Assembly (NCBI GenBank): GCA_041480065.1
Contig: JBGOZF010000077.1
Location: 1 to 21,398, forward strand
DNA length: 21,398 nucleotides
Direction of reading: 5' to 3'
Source of the DNA: Fen-999 sp041480065
GTDB lineage: Bacteria; Pseudomonadota; Gammaproteobacteria; Burkholderiales; Rhodocyclaceae
Shown here piece by piece: positions 13,905 through 21,224 of this stretch (position 1 is the first letter of the stretch; every line of letters begins with the position of its first letter). A program made the position numbers and the translations under genes. The notes beneath the pieces are model-generated. The model was not told the DNA's origin and ran no database searches. It saw only the letters and a list, made by a program, of their open reading frames with translations.

Positions 13905-14516
13905 ATGAACGCGTTTCGAACTCTCATTACCGTCGCTGCAGCGACCCTTGCCACTACAGGCCTCGCCCAGGCCCAAGCCTATTCCCCGCAGGCGATCAGC
14001 AGCTTGCGCTACATGATCGAGGAGGAGAAGCTGGCGGGCAACGTGTATCGGATCTTCGGCGGCCTCTACCCCACCATCAAGCCCTTCCAGAACATTCCGA
14101 AATCTGAAGACACGCATATGGCAGCGCTGGTCGGGCAGGCCGGGCTTGCCGGTGTGGGTGTTTCCGACCTGACGTCCTTGTCCGCGGGGCACTTCCAGAA
14201 TTCGAGCTTGCAGTCGCTCTATGGAAGCCTGGTGGCCCAAGGCAGCACCTCCAGCTTTGCTGCGCTGACCGTCGGCAAGAACATTGAACTCCTGGATATT
14301 CAGGATCTCATCGCCGCCAGAGCCTTGGTGCCCACAAGCTCGTCGCTGTACACCGTATATGGCAACTTGATGAACGGGTCGAACAATCACCTGAATGCTT
14401 TCAACACCTGGCTCGCCATAACGCCGCCGCCGGTGCCGGAACCCGAAACCTACGCCCTGATGCTGGCCGGCCTGGCGCTGGTCGGCGGTGCCGCCCGTCG
14501 GCGCAGGTCCGCCTGA
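13905..14516 (+). CDS. PEP-CTERM protein with DUF2202 ferritin-like domain
   Basis: 203 residues. Signal peptide (about 1-24, AQAQA), then a four-helix ferritin-like domain of the DUF2202 type: EEEKLAGNVY (Glu39-41), SEDTHM (Glu68, His71), GHFQN, SLQSLYGSL, KNIELLDIQDL (Glu128, Asp131) and SNNHLNAF (His162). These acidic and His residues are in the places expected for a di-metal site. The C-terminus is a full PEP-CTERM tail, VPEPETYALMLAGLALVGGA plus ARRRR. It should be an exported, exosortase-sorted metal-binding or redox protein. First of two PEP-CTERM genes 47 bases apart. Start codon fixed by the signal peptide; the ribosome binding site is weak (GAAAGAA). Confidence 0.88.
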   Translation: MNAFRTLITVAAATLATTGLAQAQAYSPQAISSLRYMIEEEKLAGNVYRIFGGLYPTIKPFQNIPKSEDTHMAALVGQAGLAGVGVSDLTSLSAGHFQNSSLQSLYGSLVAQGSTSSFAALTVGKNIELLDIQDLIAARALVPTSSSLYTVYGNLMNGSNNHLNAFNTWLAITPPPVPEPETYALMLAGLALVGGAARRRRSA

Positions 14517-14563
14517 ACGAAACTGCGGGAAGCACTTGACGAACCATCGGAGCAATAACGACC

Positions 14564-15688
14564 ATGAATAGTCTGACCAAGATAGCGCTGGCAACAGCCT
14601 TGCTGGGCAGCGGCGGAATCGCCCAGGCCCAACTCAACACGACATCGTCGCTCGGCAGTTTCAGCGGTTCTGCCAATGTCACCGCATTGGCCTCTTCGGT
14701 TGCCTCGGCGACGAACACCAACAACAACGCGGTCGTCGCCACGGTCGGCCTGGGTCAATTCGATGGCGCCACCGGAGTGCTGGTTGGCGCGAACATCCAG
14801 CTCACGTCTGACCGGGTGCAATCCATCAGCGGCGTCGGGAGCAAGAACAACGGTCCCGGCCGCGATGCCAACGGCAGCGGCAGCAGCACCGCGGCACTTG
14901 CGGCGGCAGGTGTCAGCACCACATTTACCCCGGCTGTCATCCTCGCCGGAAGCGGCTGCTCATTGGCCATGGGAATGACTGGCAGCATCTCGTGCAGTTG
15001 GGGGCCGGTCGCGTCGTCCGGCATCGCCACCAACGCGAATGTCGCGGTCAATGCCGCCAGCCTCAACGATTATGTCGGTGCCGGCTCGACCAGCGTTGCA
15101 CTGACCCTGCCCAGCCTGCAAGCCACCAGCACGCTCTCGCGCACGCAAGGTCAGGCCTCCAGTTCCACCAGCACCTATACGGTCAGTTGGGCGGGAAGTG
15201 TCCAGGCCAGCTACAGCTACCTTCTGCATGCCGCGCCATCGTTTGACAGTACCTCGGCCGCCAGCAGCCTCACCCTCGATTTCGGTACCGTGGCCCTGGG
15301 TTCCAACGTGTCGCCCATCGGCTTCACCGTGTTCAACGTCGCCGATTCGAACCGCGTCGGTCTCGATCTCGATGGTGTCTCCGGCTCCGGCAACACCGAC
15401 AAGCTGTCGACCAATCTGACCGCATTCATGGGCCTGGCCCAAGGCGGGAACCATTCGTACGGCGCGTGGCTGGACACTTCGGCTGCAGGCAGCTTCAGCG
15501 CCACGTATCTGCTCAATCTTTCCGATGCCGATATAGGCGCCAGCACCACCCGCGGCAGCCGTCAGCTTGAGATCAACCTGGTCGGCAACGTGGCTGCCGT
15601 GCCCGAACCGGAAACCTATGCCCTGATGCTGGCCGGCCTCGGCATGGTTGGAGCGATGGCGCGTCGCCGCAGGGATTGGAGACGTTAG
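14564..15688 (+). CDS. PEP-CTERM protein, Ser/Ala/Thr-rich, Ig-like anchor domain
   Basis: 374 residues. Signal peptide (about 1-22, AQAQ), a long low-complexity Ser/Ala/Thr/Asn-rich body, a C-terminal region with LDFGTVALGSN and alternating beta strands that resembles choice-of-anchor D/Hydin-like Ig folds, and a PEP-CTERM tail (VPEPETYALMLAGLGMVGAM, ARRRR). Two Cys near the middle (GCSLAM, ISCSWG) may form a disulfide. The Ser/Thr richness suits a heavily glycosylated matrix protein, which is common in this class. GGAG lies 11 bases before the ATG. Co-transcribed with the DUF2202 gene. Confidence 0.85.
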   Translation: MNSLTKIALATALLGSGGIAQAQLNTTSSLGSFSGSANVTALASSVASATNTNNNAVVATVGLGQFDGATGVLVGANIQLTSDRVQSISGVGSKNNGPGRDANGSGSSTAALAAAGVSTTFTPAVILAGSGCSLAMGMTGSISCSWGPVASSGIATNANVAVNAASLNDYVGAGSTSVALTLPSLQATSTLSRTQGQASSSTSTYTVSWAGSVQASYSYLLHAAPSFDSTSAASSLTLDFGTVALGSNVSPIGFTVFNVADSNRVGLDLDGVSGSGNTDKLSTNLTAFMGLAQGGNHSYGAWLDTSAAGSFSATYLLNLSDADIGASTTRGSRQLEINLVGNVAAVPEPETYALMLAGLGMVGAMARRRRDWRR

Positions 15689-15807
15689 TTCGTGCATTCG
15701 ATGTTGCCCTGAAGCGGTAGCTCCGGAATCGGCCGAAAAAGGGCAGTGATGGTCTTCGGCTCGACTCCCCTCCCTGACTGGCCGCTCCGGCCGTGATCGG
15801 TTATCTT

Positions 15808-15844
15808 GCGTGAACCGCCATCGCCTCCGCGATGGCGCTCACGC
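15808..15844. other. Strong hairpin in the leader of the TlpA operon
   Basis: GCGTG-aac-CGCCATCGC-CTCC-GCGATGGCG-ct-CACGC: 9-bp and 5-bp stems separated by a small internal loop, 4-base loop. It ends 14 bases before the chosen start at 15859 and buries an upstream in-frame ATG (15832). No U-tract. It may end transcription from the PEP-CTERM genes or control translation of the next operon. Confidence 0.4.
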
Positions 15845-15858
15845 TTGAGTTGGAATCG

Positions 15859-16356
15859 ATGACCCGGATGCGCCCGCTGGTTTTGCTGCTCGCCTTTCTT
15901 GTCGCCGCCTGCGGTGGCGAGCCGGCGGCCAAGCTCAACGCCGGCGATGCGGCACCGGCCTTCGAGGCCAGACGCCTGGACGGCAGCGCGGTGCAGGTAC
16001 CCGCGGCCTATGCGGGCCGGCCACTGGTGATCCGTTTCTGGGCCGACTGGTGCAAGTACTGCGAAGGCGAGATGAAGGCCATCGAGCCTGTCTACCTTCG
16101 TTACAGGGATCGCGGCATCGAAGTGCTGGCCGTCAATGCCGGCCAGGACCGGGCGATCGTGGCGGCCTTCGTCGGCAAGCTCGGCATCAGCTATCCGGCG
16201 CTGCTGGACGAAGACGCAGCCGCCGCCAAGCGCTATGGCGTGGTCGGCCTGCCCACCACCTATTTCATCGACAGCCATGGCAAGGTGAAGGCGAAGATCG
16301 TCGGCGAGGCCGATGCCGCCACCTTCGAGCGCCGGCTGCTGGAACTGCTGCCATGA
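15859..16356 (+). CDS. TlpA/ResA-like thioredoxin-fold lipoprotein
   Basis: 165 residues. Lipoprotein signal with lipobox VAAC (Cys18), then a redoxin domain with FWADWCKYC (active-site Cys65 and Cys68), a helix MKAIEPVYLRYR and a cis-Pro loop GLPTTYF (Pro132). It should act as a membrane-tethered periplasmic thiol reductase, the class that keeps cysteine ligands of metalloproteins reduced. The start at 15859 was chosen because GGA lies 5 bases upstream and the signal peptide then has normal length; ATG at 15832 would add nine residues and lies inside a hairpin. First gene of a five-gene operon ending in a copper-type ATPase; its stop overlaps the next start by 4 bases. Confidence 0.92.
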   Translation: MTRMRPLVLLLAFLVAACGGEPAAKLNAGDAAPAFEARRLDGSAVQVPAAYAGRPLVIRFWADWCKYCEGEMKAIEPVYLRYRDRGIEVLAVNAGQDRAIVAAFVGKLGISYPALLDEDAAAAKRYGVVGLPTTYFIDSHGKVKAKIVGEADAATFERRLLELLP

Positions 16357-16553
16357 TCCCCGCCGACGCGCCCTGCGATCTGTGCAGCCTGCCGGTGGGC
16401 ATCAAGCCTTTCCTGCTCGCGACAGAAAAGCAGACCCTGAAGTTCTGCTGCGAAGGCTGCCTCGGGATTTATCAGATGTTGCACGACATCAACGAAATCC
16501 CAACTGCCCCGGAGCAGAATACGCAGAACAACCCCGAAAGGAGCCCACGATGA
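16353..16553 (+). CDS. Stand-alone metal-binding domain (N-terminal ATPase domain type, CxxC...FCCxGC)
   Basis: 66 residues. Cys8-x2-Cys11 followed by FCCEGC (Cys32, Cys33, Cys36) matches the metal-binding domain normally found fused to the N-terminus of CcoI/FixI-type copper ATPases (PF12156-like). Here it is a separate protein, ahead of a P-type ATPase that lacks this domain. The last 20 residues are polar and probably disordered. The ATG overlaps the TlpA stop (ATGA), and its own stop overlaps the next ATG. Likely a soluble cytosolic copper carrier for the ATPase; the family match is from motif only. Confidence 0.8.
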   Translation: MIPADAPCDLCSLPVGIKPFLLATEKQTLKFCCEGCLGIYQMLHDINEIPTAPEQNTQNNPERSPR

Positions 16554-16885
16554 TGAACGAAGAAATGATGAGGCAGATGCACCCCATGATGAACAACCCG
16601 CTCACCCAGGGCGCCATGATGGCGGCCACGGGTTTTGCCGCCGGCCGCGGCCTGCTGGGCTTCAATCCCTTCCGTAATCCGTTGCTGCTGCTTGCGGGCG
16701 GAATCGCCGCCGGCTACCTGCTGCACAAGTACGAGAAGGAGATCGTCGCCGCCGTTTCAAAGGCGACCGGCATCGGCAAGGACTTCGTGCTGCACCAGAA
16801 GGAAAACCTCGAAGACCTCGTCGCCGAGGCTCAGGAGAAGGAAGCCCAGCAAACCCCGGCACCCACCGCCGAACCCAAGGCCTGA
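16550..16885 (+). CDS. Met-rich single-span membrane protein (YtxH/DUF5132-like)
   Basis: 111 residues. Nine Met in the first 24 residues (MMNEEMMRQMHPMM...MM) with one His, which suits a thioether Cu(I) or Ag(I) site. A hydrophobic helix (about 44-58, PLLLLAGGIAAGYLL) follows, then a long charged helix (HKYEKEIVAAVSKATGIGKD) with coiled-coil character and a Pro/Ala-rich tail. The shape resembles small YtxH- or DUF5132-type proteins found near P-type ATPases, but the resemblance is not proof. AAAGGAG lies 7 bases before the ATG at 16550, the best ribosome binding site of the operon. A second in-frame ATG is at 16553. Confidence 0.8.
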   Translation: MMNEEMMRQMHPMMNNPLTQGAMMAATGFAAGRGLLGFNPFRNPLLLLAGGIAAGYLLHKYEKEIVAAVSKATGIGKDFVLHQKENLEDLVAEAQEKEAQQTPAPTAEPKA

Positions 16886-16897
16886 GGCGGTCGCATC

Positions 16898-17521
16898 ATG
16901 GATGCGGCCAACCTGTCACGCCTCATCACCGTCCGCCACAAGGAGCCGGGGCACCTGCGCCTGGAGTTGCCGCCGGCACTCGCCGGCCCGGCGGTGCTGG
17001 CGCACCTCGACGCCGGGCTGCGCCAGCGGACGGGCGTCTATCGCGTCACCTTCGAACCGGAAGGGCGACGGCTCTCGATACGCTTCGAACCACAGCAGTG
17101 CAGCCTGCACGATGTCGCGCGGCAGTTGCGCGGATTGCTTGACGACCTGCCCGCGGAAGCCGCAACCGAATCGACCGCACCACCACCGCCGCACGATCCG
17201 CTGGCCACCGCCCGCCAGGCCGTCGAGCGGGGAGCGCACGCGGTCAGCGCCCGGGTCCATCGCCTGATCGAGAACCTGCGCCAGCCCGGCGCCCCGGAGG
17301 GCTCGCTGCAGGCGCGTTTGCAACCGATCCTGAAGAGCGCGCTCACCGAGAAGGCGTCGATCAACTTCCTCAACGACGTGCTGATGTTCTATCTCATCAA
17401 GATCCATTGGGACCTGATCACCAAGCGCTGGATGAAGGACCCGGTGCGCCACGCCGATGCCTGGCTGACGACGTTTTATCTCGTGTTTCTGCTGGTGCGC
17501 TATCGCAAGTCGGTGAAGTGA
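16898..17521 (+). CDS. HMA-like (HMA_2-type) domain protein with C-terminal membrane segments
   Basis: 207 residues. The N-terminal ~75 residues have the ferredoxin-like HMA pattern (GHLRLELP, GVYRVTFEPEGRRLSIRFEP) but no CxxC, so they cannot bind metal as classical HMA domains do. A Pro/Ala/His linker (about 88-105) and an amphipathic helix lead to two hydrophobic stretches near the C-terminus (INFLNDVLMFYLIKI and WLTTFYLVFLLVRY). The next gene begins with a similar domain. The stop overlaps the ATPase GTG start (GTGA). Probably a membrane partner or regulator of the ATPase. Confidence 0.8.
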   Translation: MDAANLSRLITVRHKEPGHLRLELPPALAGPAVLAHLDAGLRQRTGVYRVTFEPEGRRLSIRFEPQQCSLHDVARQLRGLLDDLPAEAATESTAPPPPHDPLATARQAVERGAHAVSARVHRLIENLRQPGAPEGSLQARLQPILKSALTEKASINFLNDVLMFYLIKIHWDLITKRWMKDPVRHADAWLTTFYLVFLLVRYRKSVK

Positions 17522-19947
17522 AACACGCCAGGATCGTCCATCGTCTCGCGCGCCGGCTGCGCCTGATCTCGGCGCCGCTGACGAAGCAGCCCGAGCGCTG
17601 TTACATCCTGGAAATCCTGCTGCGCAAACATCCGGCCATCACTGGCGTGCGTGCCGTGCCGGAGATCGGCTCGGTGACGGTGCATTACGATCCCGCTTCC
17701 CTGCCCGAGGAACGCTTGCTGGCAACGCTCGACGCGGTGATCGGCAACATCGCCGCCGCGCCGCCACCCAAGCCTGTTGCGGCCCCCGCATCGCAACTCG
17801 ATGGCCCGCTCCAGGAATGCAACGTCGCGGTGGAAGGCATGACCTGCGCTTCGTGCGCGCTCCTGATCGAGATGTCTTTGCAGCGCGATGCGCGCGTGCA
17901 GAACGCGGCCGTCAATTTCGCCGCCGGCACGGCGACGGTGAAGGGCCATCTCTCTCGCGACGAACTGTTCGCCTCGGTCAGGAAGCTCGGCTACGAGCCG
18001 CGGCCGATGGACACCCTGGCGCAGCGGCGGCTGCTGGTCGAGCGCGAAAAGCAGCGCCTCGCGCTGGCGAAGAAGAAACTCTGGCAGGCGGCACTGATGA
18101 CGGCGCCGGTGATGTTCTCCGGCATGCTGATGCACCAGGACCCGGCCTTGCGCCTGATCGAGTTCGCGCTGTCGACGGCAACGGTGTTCGGTCCCGGCGG
18201 CGACATCTTCCGCAAGGCCTGGATGCTGGCGAAGCAGCGCGAAGCCAACATGGACACCCTGATCGCCGTCGGCGCCGGTGCCGCCTGGGCTTACAGCCTG
18301 CCCGGCGTGTTGCAGCCCCACCACCATGTCTATTTCGAATCCGCCGCCGGCATTCTCAGCTTCGTGCTCGCTGGCCGCTACATGGAGGAGCGCGCCAGGG
18401 GCCGCGCCTCGGAAGCGATCCGCAAACTGATCGAGTTACAGCCTGAAACAGCGCTGCGGCTGCGCGACGGCATGGAAGAAGAGGTGCCGGTGGACGATCT
18501 CGTCGTCGGCGACCTTGTGCGCGTGCGTCCAGGTGACAAGGTGCCCATCGACGGTGTGGTGGTCGAAGGCGGCTCGGCCCTCGACGAATCGCTGCTCACC
18601 GGCGAGTCGCTGCCCGTGGCCAAGGGTGCAGGCGACGCGGTGGCCGGCGGCTGCCTGAACGGCACCGGCGCCTTCGTCATGCGCGTCAGCGCCGTCGGCG
18701 GCGACACTGTCCTCTCGGGCATCATCCGCCTGGTCGATCATGCCCAAGGGACGAAGCTGCCGGTGCAGAAACTGGCGGACCGCATTTCGGCGCGCTTCGT
18801 GCCCGCCGTCGGTGCCATCGCCGCAACGACGTTCGCGGGCTGGCTGCTGGCCGGCCACCCGGCCTCGCGCGCGCTGGCGCATGCGGTGGCCGTGCTGCTG
18901 ATCGCCTGCCCCTGTGCGCTCGGGCTCGCAACGCCCACCGCCATCATGGTCGGCACCGGCCAGGCAGCGCGGCGCGGCATCTACATCCGCAACGGCGAGG
19001 CGCTGGAGACTGCCGCCAAACTCACCACGCTGGTCTTCGACAAGACCGGCACCATCACCGAAGGCCGGCCGGCGGTCACCGATTTCCTGCCCGCAGGCAA
19101 CGTCGACGAGGGCCGCCTGCTGGCCGCTGTCGCCGGTGCCGAGGCGCATTCCGAGCACTTCCTGGCGCGGGCGATCACCGCATGGTGTCGGGCGCGCGGC
19201 ATTGCGCCGTCCTCCGCAACCGACTTCGAGGCCATGCCCGGACGCGGCGTGCGCGCGATCTGCGACGGCGAGACGCTGCGCATCGGCAATGCCGCGCTGC
19301 TCGAAGACGCGGGAATTTCCTGCGCCGAGATGAAGGAGCGGGCCGACGCGCTGGCAGACCAGGGCAAGACACCGGTGTTCGTCGCCGTTGGCAGCCGTTG
19401 CGCCGCCCTCATCGCGATCGCCGACCGGGCGCGGCCCGGCGCACGCGAAGCCATTGCGCTGCTGCACCGGCTCGGCCTCACCACCGTCATGGCCACCGGC
19501 GACGTTCCGGCTGTCGCCCAGCACATCGCCCGCCAGGTCGGCATCGACCGCGTGATCGCCCGGGCCACGCCCGCCGACAAGCTGGATCTCATCCGCAAGC
19601 TGCAAGCGGAAGGCGCCAAGGTCGGCATGATCGGCGACGGCATCAACGACGCACCGGCGCTGGCCGCAGCCGATGTCGGCTTCGCCGTCGGCGGCAGCGC
19701 CGACATCGCCGTCGAGGCGGCCGACGTGACGCTCGTGGGCGGCGACATCGGCCGCGTCGCCGCCGGCATCGAGCTTTCGCGGCGCACCATGAGCATCATC
19801 CGTCAGAACCTCTTCTGGGCGCTGGGCTACAACGTCGTCGCCATCCCCGTCGCGGCAGCCGGCCGCCTCAACCCCATGATCGCCGCTGCGGCGATGGGCA
19901 TGAGTTCGATATCGGTGCTGACGAATTCGCTGAGACTACAGCGGTAG
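17518..19947 (+). CDS. P1B-type heavy-metal ATPase, CopA-like (copper)
   Basis: 809 residues. Order: an HMA-like domain without CxxC (about 1-78), a classical HMA domain with GMTCASC (Cys110, Cys113), helices, actuator TGES (361-364), CPC in the sixth helix (Cys464-Pro-Cys466), phosphorylation site DKTGT (Asp508), hinge GDGIND (706-711). The seventh and eighth helices carry ALGYN (Tyr771, Asn772) and MGMSS, the set typical of Cu(I) transport. An intriguing change: the nucleotide-binding HP motif reads SEHFLA (His547-Phe548), with Phe for the usual Pro. GTG at 17518 overlaps the preceding stop; the frame is open back to 17407 but that part shadows the upstream gene. Likely exports or delivers Cu(I) across the inner membrane. 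Confidence 0.93.
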   Translation: MKHARIVHRLARRLRLISAPLTKQPERCYILEILLRKHPAITGVRAVPEIGSVTVHYDPASLPEERLLATLDAVIGNIAAAPPPKPVAAPASQLDGPLQECNVAVEGMTCASCALLIEMSLQRDARVQNAAVNFAAGTATVKGHLSRDELFASVRKLGYEPRPMDTLAQRRLLVEREKQRLALAKKKLWQAALMTAPVMFSGMLMHQDPALRLIEFALSTATVFGPGGDIFRKAWMLAKQREANMDTLIAVGAGAAWAYSLPGVLQPHHHVYFESAAGILSFVLAGRYMEERARGRASEAIRKLIELQPETALRLRDGMEEEVPVDDLVVGDLVRVRPGDKVPIDGVVVEGGSALDESLLTGESLPVAKGAGDAVAGGCLNGTGAFVMRVSAVGGDTVLSGIIRLVDHAQGTKLPVQKLADRISARFVPAVGAIAATTFAGWLLAGHPASRALAHAVAVLLIACPCALGLATPTAIMVGTGQAARRGIYIRNGEALETAAKLTTLVFDKTGTITEGRPAVTDFLPAGNVDEGRLLAAVAGAEAHSEHFLARAITAWCRARGIAPSSATDFEAMPGRGVRAICDGETLRIGNAALLEDAGISCAEMKERADALADQGKTPVFVAVGSRCAALIAIADRARPGAREAIALLHRLGLTTVMATGDVPAVAQHIARQVGIDRVIARATPADKLDLIRKLQAEGAKVGMIGDGINDAPALAAADVGFAVGGSADIAVEAADVTLVGGDIGRVAAGIELSRRTMSIIRQNLFWALGYNVVAIPVAAAGRLNPMIAAAAMGMSSISVLTNSLRLQR

Positions 19948-19973
19948 AACAGGAAGCCAGTCGAGCATTATCA

Positions 19974-20007
19974 TTGCAATTCATGGAATGATATTCCATA
20001 ATTGCAA
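19974..20007 (+). promoter_or_regulatory. Promoter embedded in a 34-base palindrome
   Basis: The arms 19974-19989 (TTGCAATTCATGGAAT) and 19993-20007 (ATTCCATAATTGCAA) are inverted copies with one extra base in the left arm. Within it, TTGCAA and CATAAT are spaced by exactly 17 bases, a good -35/-10 pair. The -10 ends 7 bases before the ATG at 20010, so the transcript would be leaderless. Any protein binding the palindrome would block RNA polymerase. Confidence 0.6.
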
Positions 20008-20009
20008 GC

Positions 20010-21224
20010 ATGTTTGACCGCCGTCTATATCCCCAAGTCGTCGATGCCCTGCACCACTCCCCGGCCGTAACTCTGCTGGGGCCGCGCCAGACGGGGAAAA
20101 CCACGCTGGCACTCGAGATCGCCCGCGGACGGGATTCCATCTACCTTGACCTCGAGTCTGAACAGGATCGCGCCAAGCTCGCTCAGCCAGAGCTCTACCT
20201 GGCCGACCATCTGGACAAGCTTGTCGTGCTGGACGAGGTGCATCGCACGCCCGGCCTCTTCCCCGTCCTGCGCGGCCTGATCGACCGATCCCGCCGGGCC
20301 GGACGACGAGCCGGCCGATATCTGCTTCTGGGTTCCGCATCTCTCGACCTACTCAAGCAATCGGGCGAAACCCTCGCCGGCCGCATCGCCTATCTCGAAC
20401 TCACGCCCCTGCATGTTCTCGAAACCGGCAAGTTGCCCATCGACGAGCTCTGGTTGCGAGGGGGCTTTCCGGACAGTCTTCTCGCTGCGGACAATCAACG
20501 CAGCCTGCGCTGGCGTCAGGACTTCATCCGCAGCTACCTGGAACGCGACATCCCCCAGTTCGGCCCGCGCATAGCCGCCGAGACCCTGCGCCGCTTCTGG
20601 ACCATGCTCGCGCATCACCAGGGTGGGCTGCTCAACACCGCGCAGTTCGCGCGCAATCTTGGCGTCGACACCAAGACGGCGGGCAGTTACCTTGGGCTGC
20701 TGGTGGATCTGCTGCTGGTCCGGCGCTTGCCGCCGTGGCACGCCAATCTCGGCAAGCGCCTGGTGAAGTCACCCAAGGTCTACATCCGCGACAGCGGCAT
20801 CGCACACGCACTACTCAACATTCCGGACAAGGAAACCCTCCTGGCCCACCCCGTTGTCGGTACCAGTTGGGAAGGCTTCGTCATCGAGAACCTGCTGGCG
20901 AACGCCGATCCCGCGATTCAAGCCTATTTCTATCGCAGCAGCGGGGGCGCGGAAGTAGATCTGCTGCTGGCCTGGCCGCAAGGCCAGCTCTGGGCGATCG
21001 AAATCAAGCGCAGCCTGACGCCGAAAGCCGAACGAGGCTTTCATTCCGCCTGCGCAGACCTCAAGCCGGAGAAGCGCTGGATCGTCTATCCGGGCGTCGA
21101 GCGCTACCGACTGGCGGAGGATATCGAGGCAGTACCGTTGATCATGCTGGCGCAGGAGTTACGCGACTCCTGGTCGCCGGCGCCGGCCGGTACGCCCGCT
21201 GCGAGGAAACTTCCTGCTCAGTAG
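20010..21224 (+). CDS. AAA+ ATPase with DUF4143 domain
   Basis: 404 residues. N-terminal AAA_14-type ATPase with Walker A GPRQTGKTT (24-32), Walker B LVVLDEVH (71-78) and sensor LLLGSAS (104-110). C-terminal DUF4143 with GGFPDSL, SYLERDI, a helix-turn-helix-like LNTAQFARNLGVDTKTAGSYL, and a restriction-endonuclease-like core (Glu287, EVD 314-316, EIK 330-332). The family is widespread, often mobile and often duplicated; its function is unknown, with defence or DNA transactions proposed. There is no room for a Shine-Dalgarno because the palindromic promoter ends 2 bases before the ATG. It overlaps the convergent sugar transferase by 7 bases. The Pro/Ala-rich last 20 residues lie outside the domain. 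Confidence 0.93.
   Translation: MFDRRLYPQVVDALHHSPAVTLLGPRQTGKTTLALEIARGRDSIYLDLESEQDRAKLAQPELYLADHLDKLVVLDEVHRTPGLFPVLRGLIDRSRRAGRRAGRYLLLGSASLDLLKQSGETLAGRIAYLELTPLHVLETGKLPIDELWLRGGFPDSLLAADNQRSLRWRQDFIRSYLERDIPQFGPRIAAETLRRFWTMLAHHQGGLLNTAQFARNLGVDTKTAGSYLGLLVDLLLVRRLPPWHANLGKRLVKSPKVYIRDSGIAHALLNIPDKETLLAHPVVGTSWEGFVIENLLANADPAIQAYFYRSSGGAEVDLLLAWPQGQLWAIEIKRSLTPKAERGFHSACADLKPEKRWIVYPGVERYRLAEDIEAVPLIMLAQELRDSWSPAPAGTPAARKLPAQ

Noticed and set aside
15685..16278. Minus-strand open frame opposite the TlpA-like gene
   Set aside because: Shadow of the plus-strand gene; no conserved motif and no ribosome binding site.
20010..21224. Mobile element or IS around the DUF4143 ATPase
   Set aside because: No transposase, terminal repeats or target duplication; the palindrome is found only upstream and reads better as a promoter-operator.
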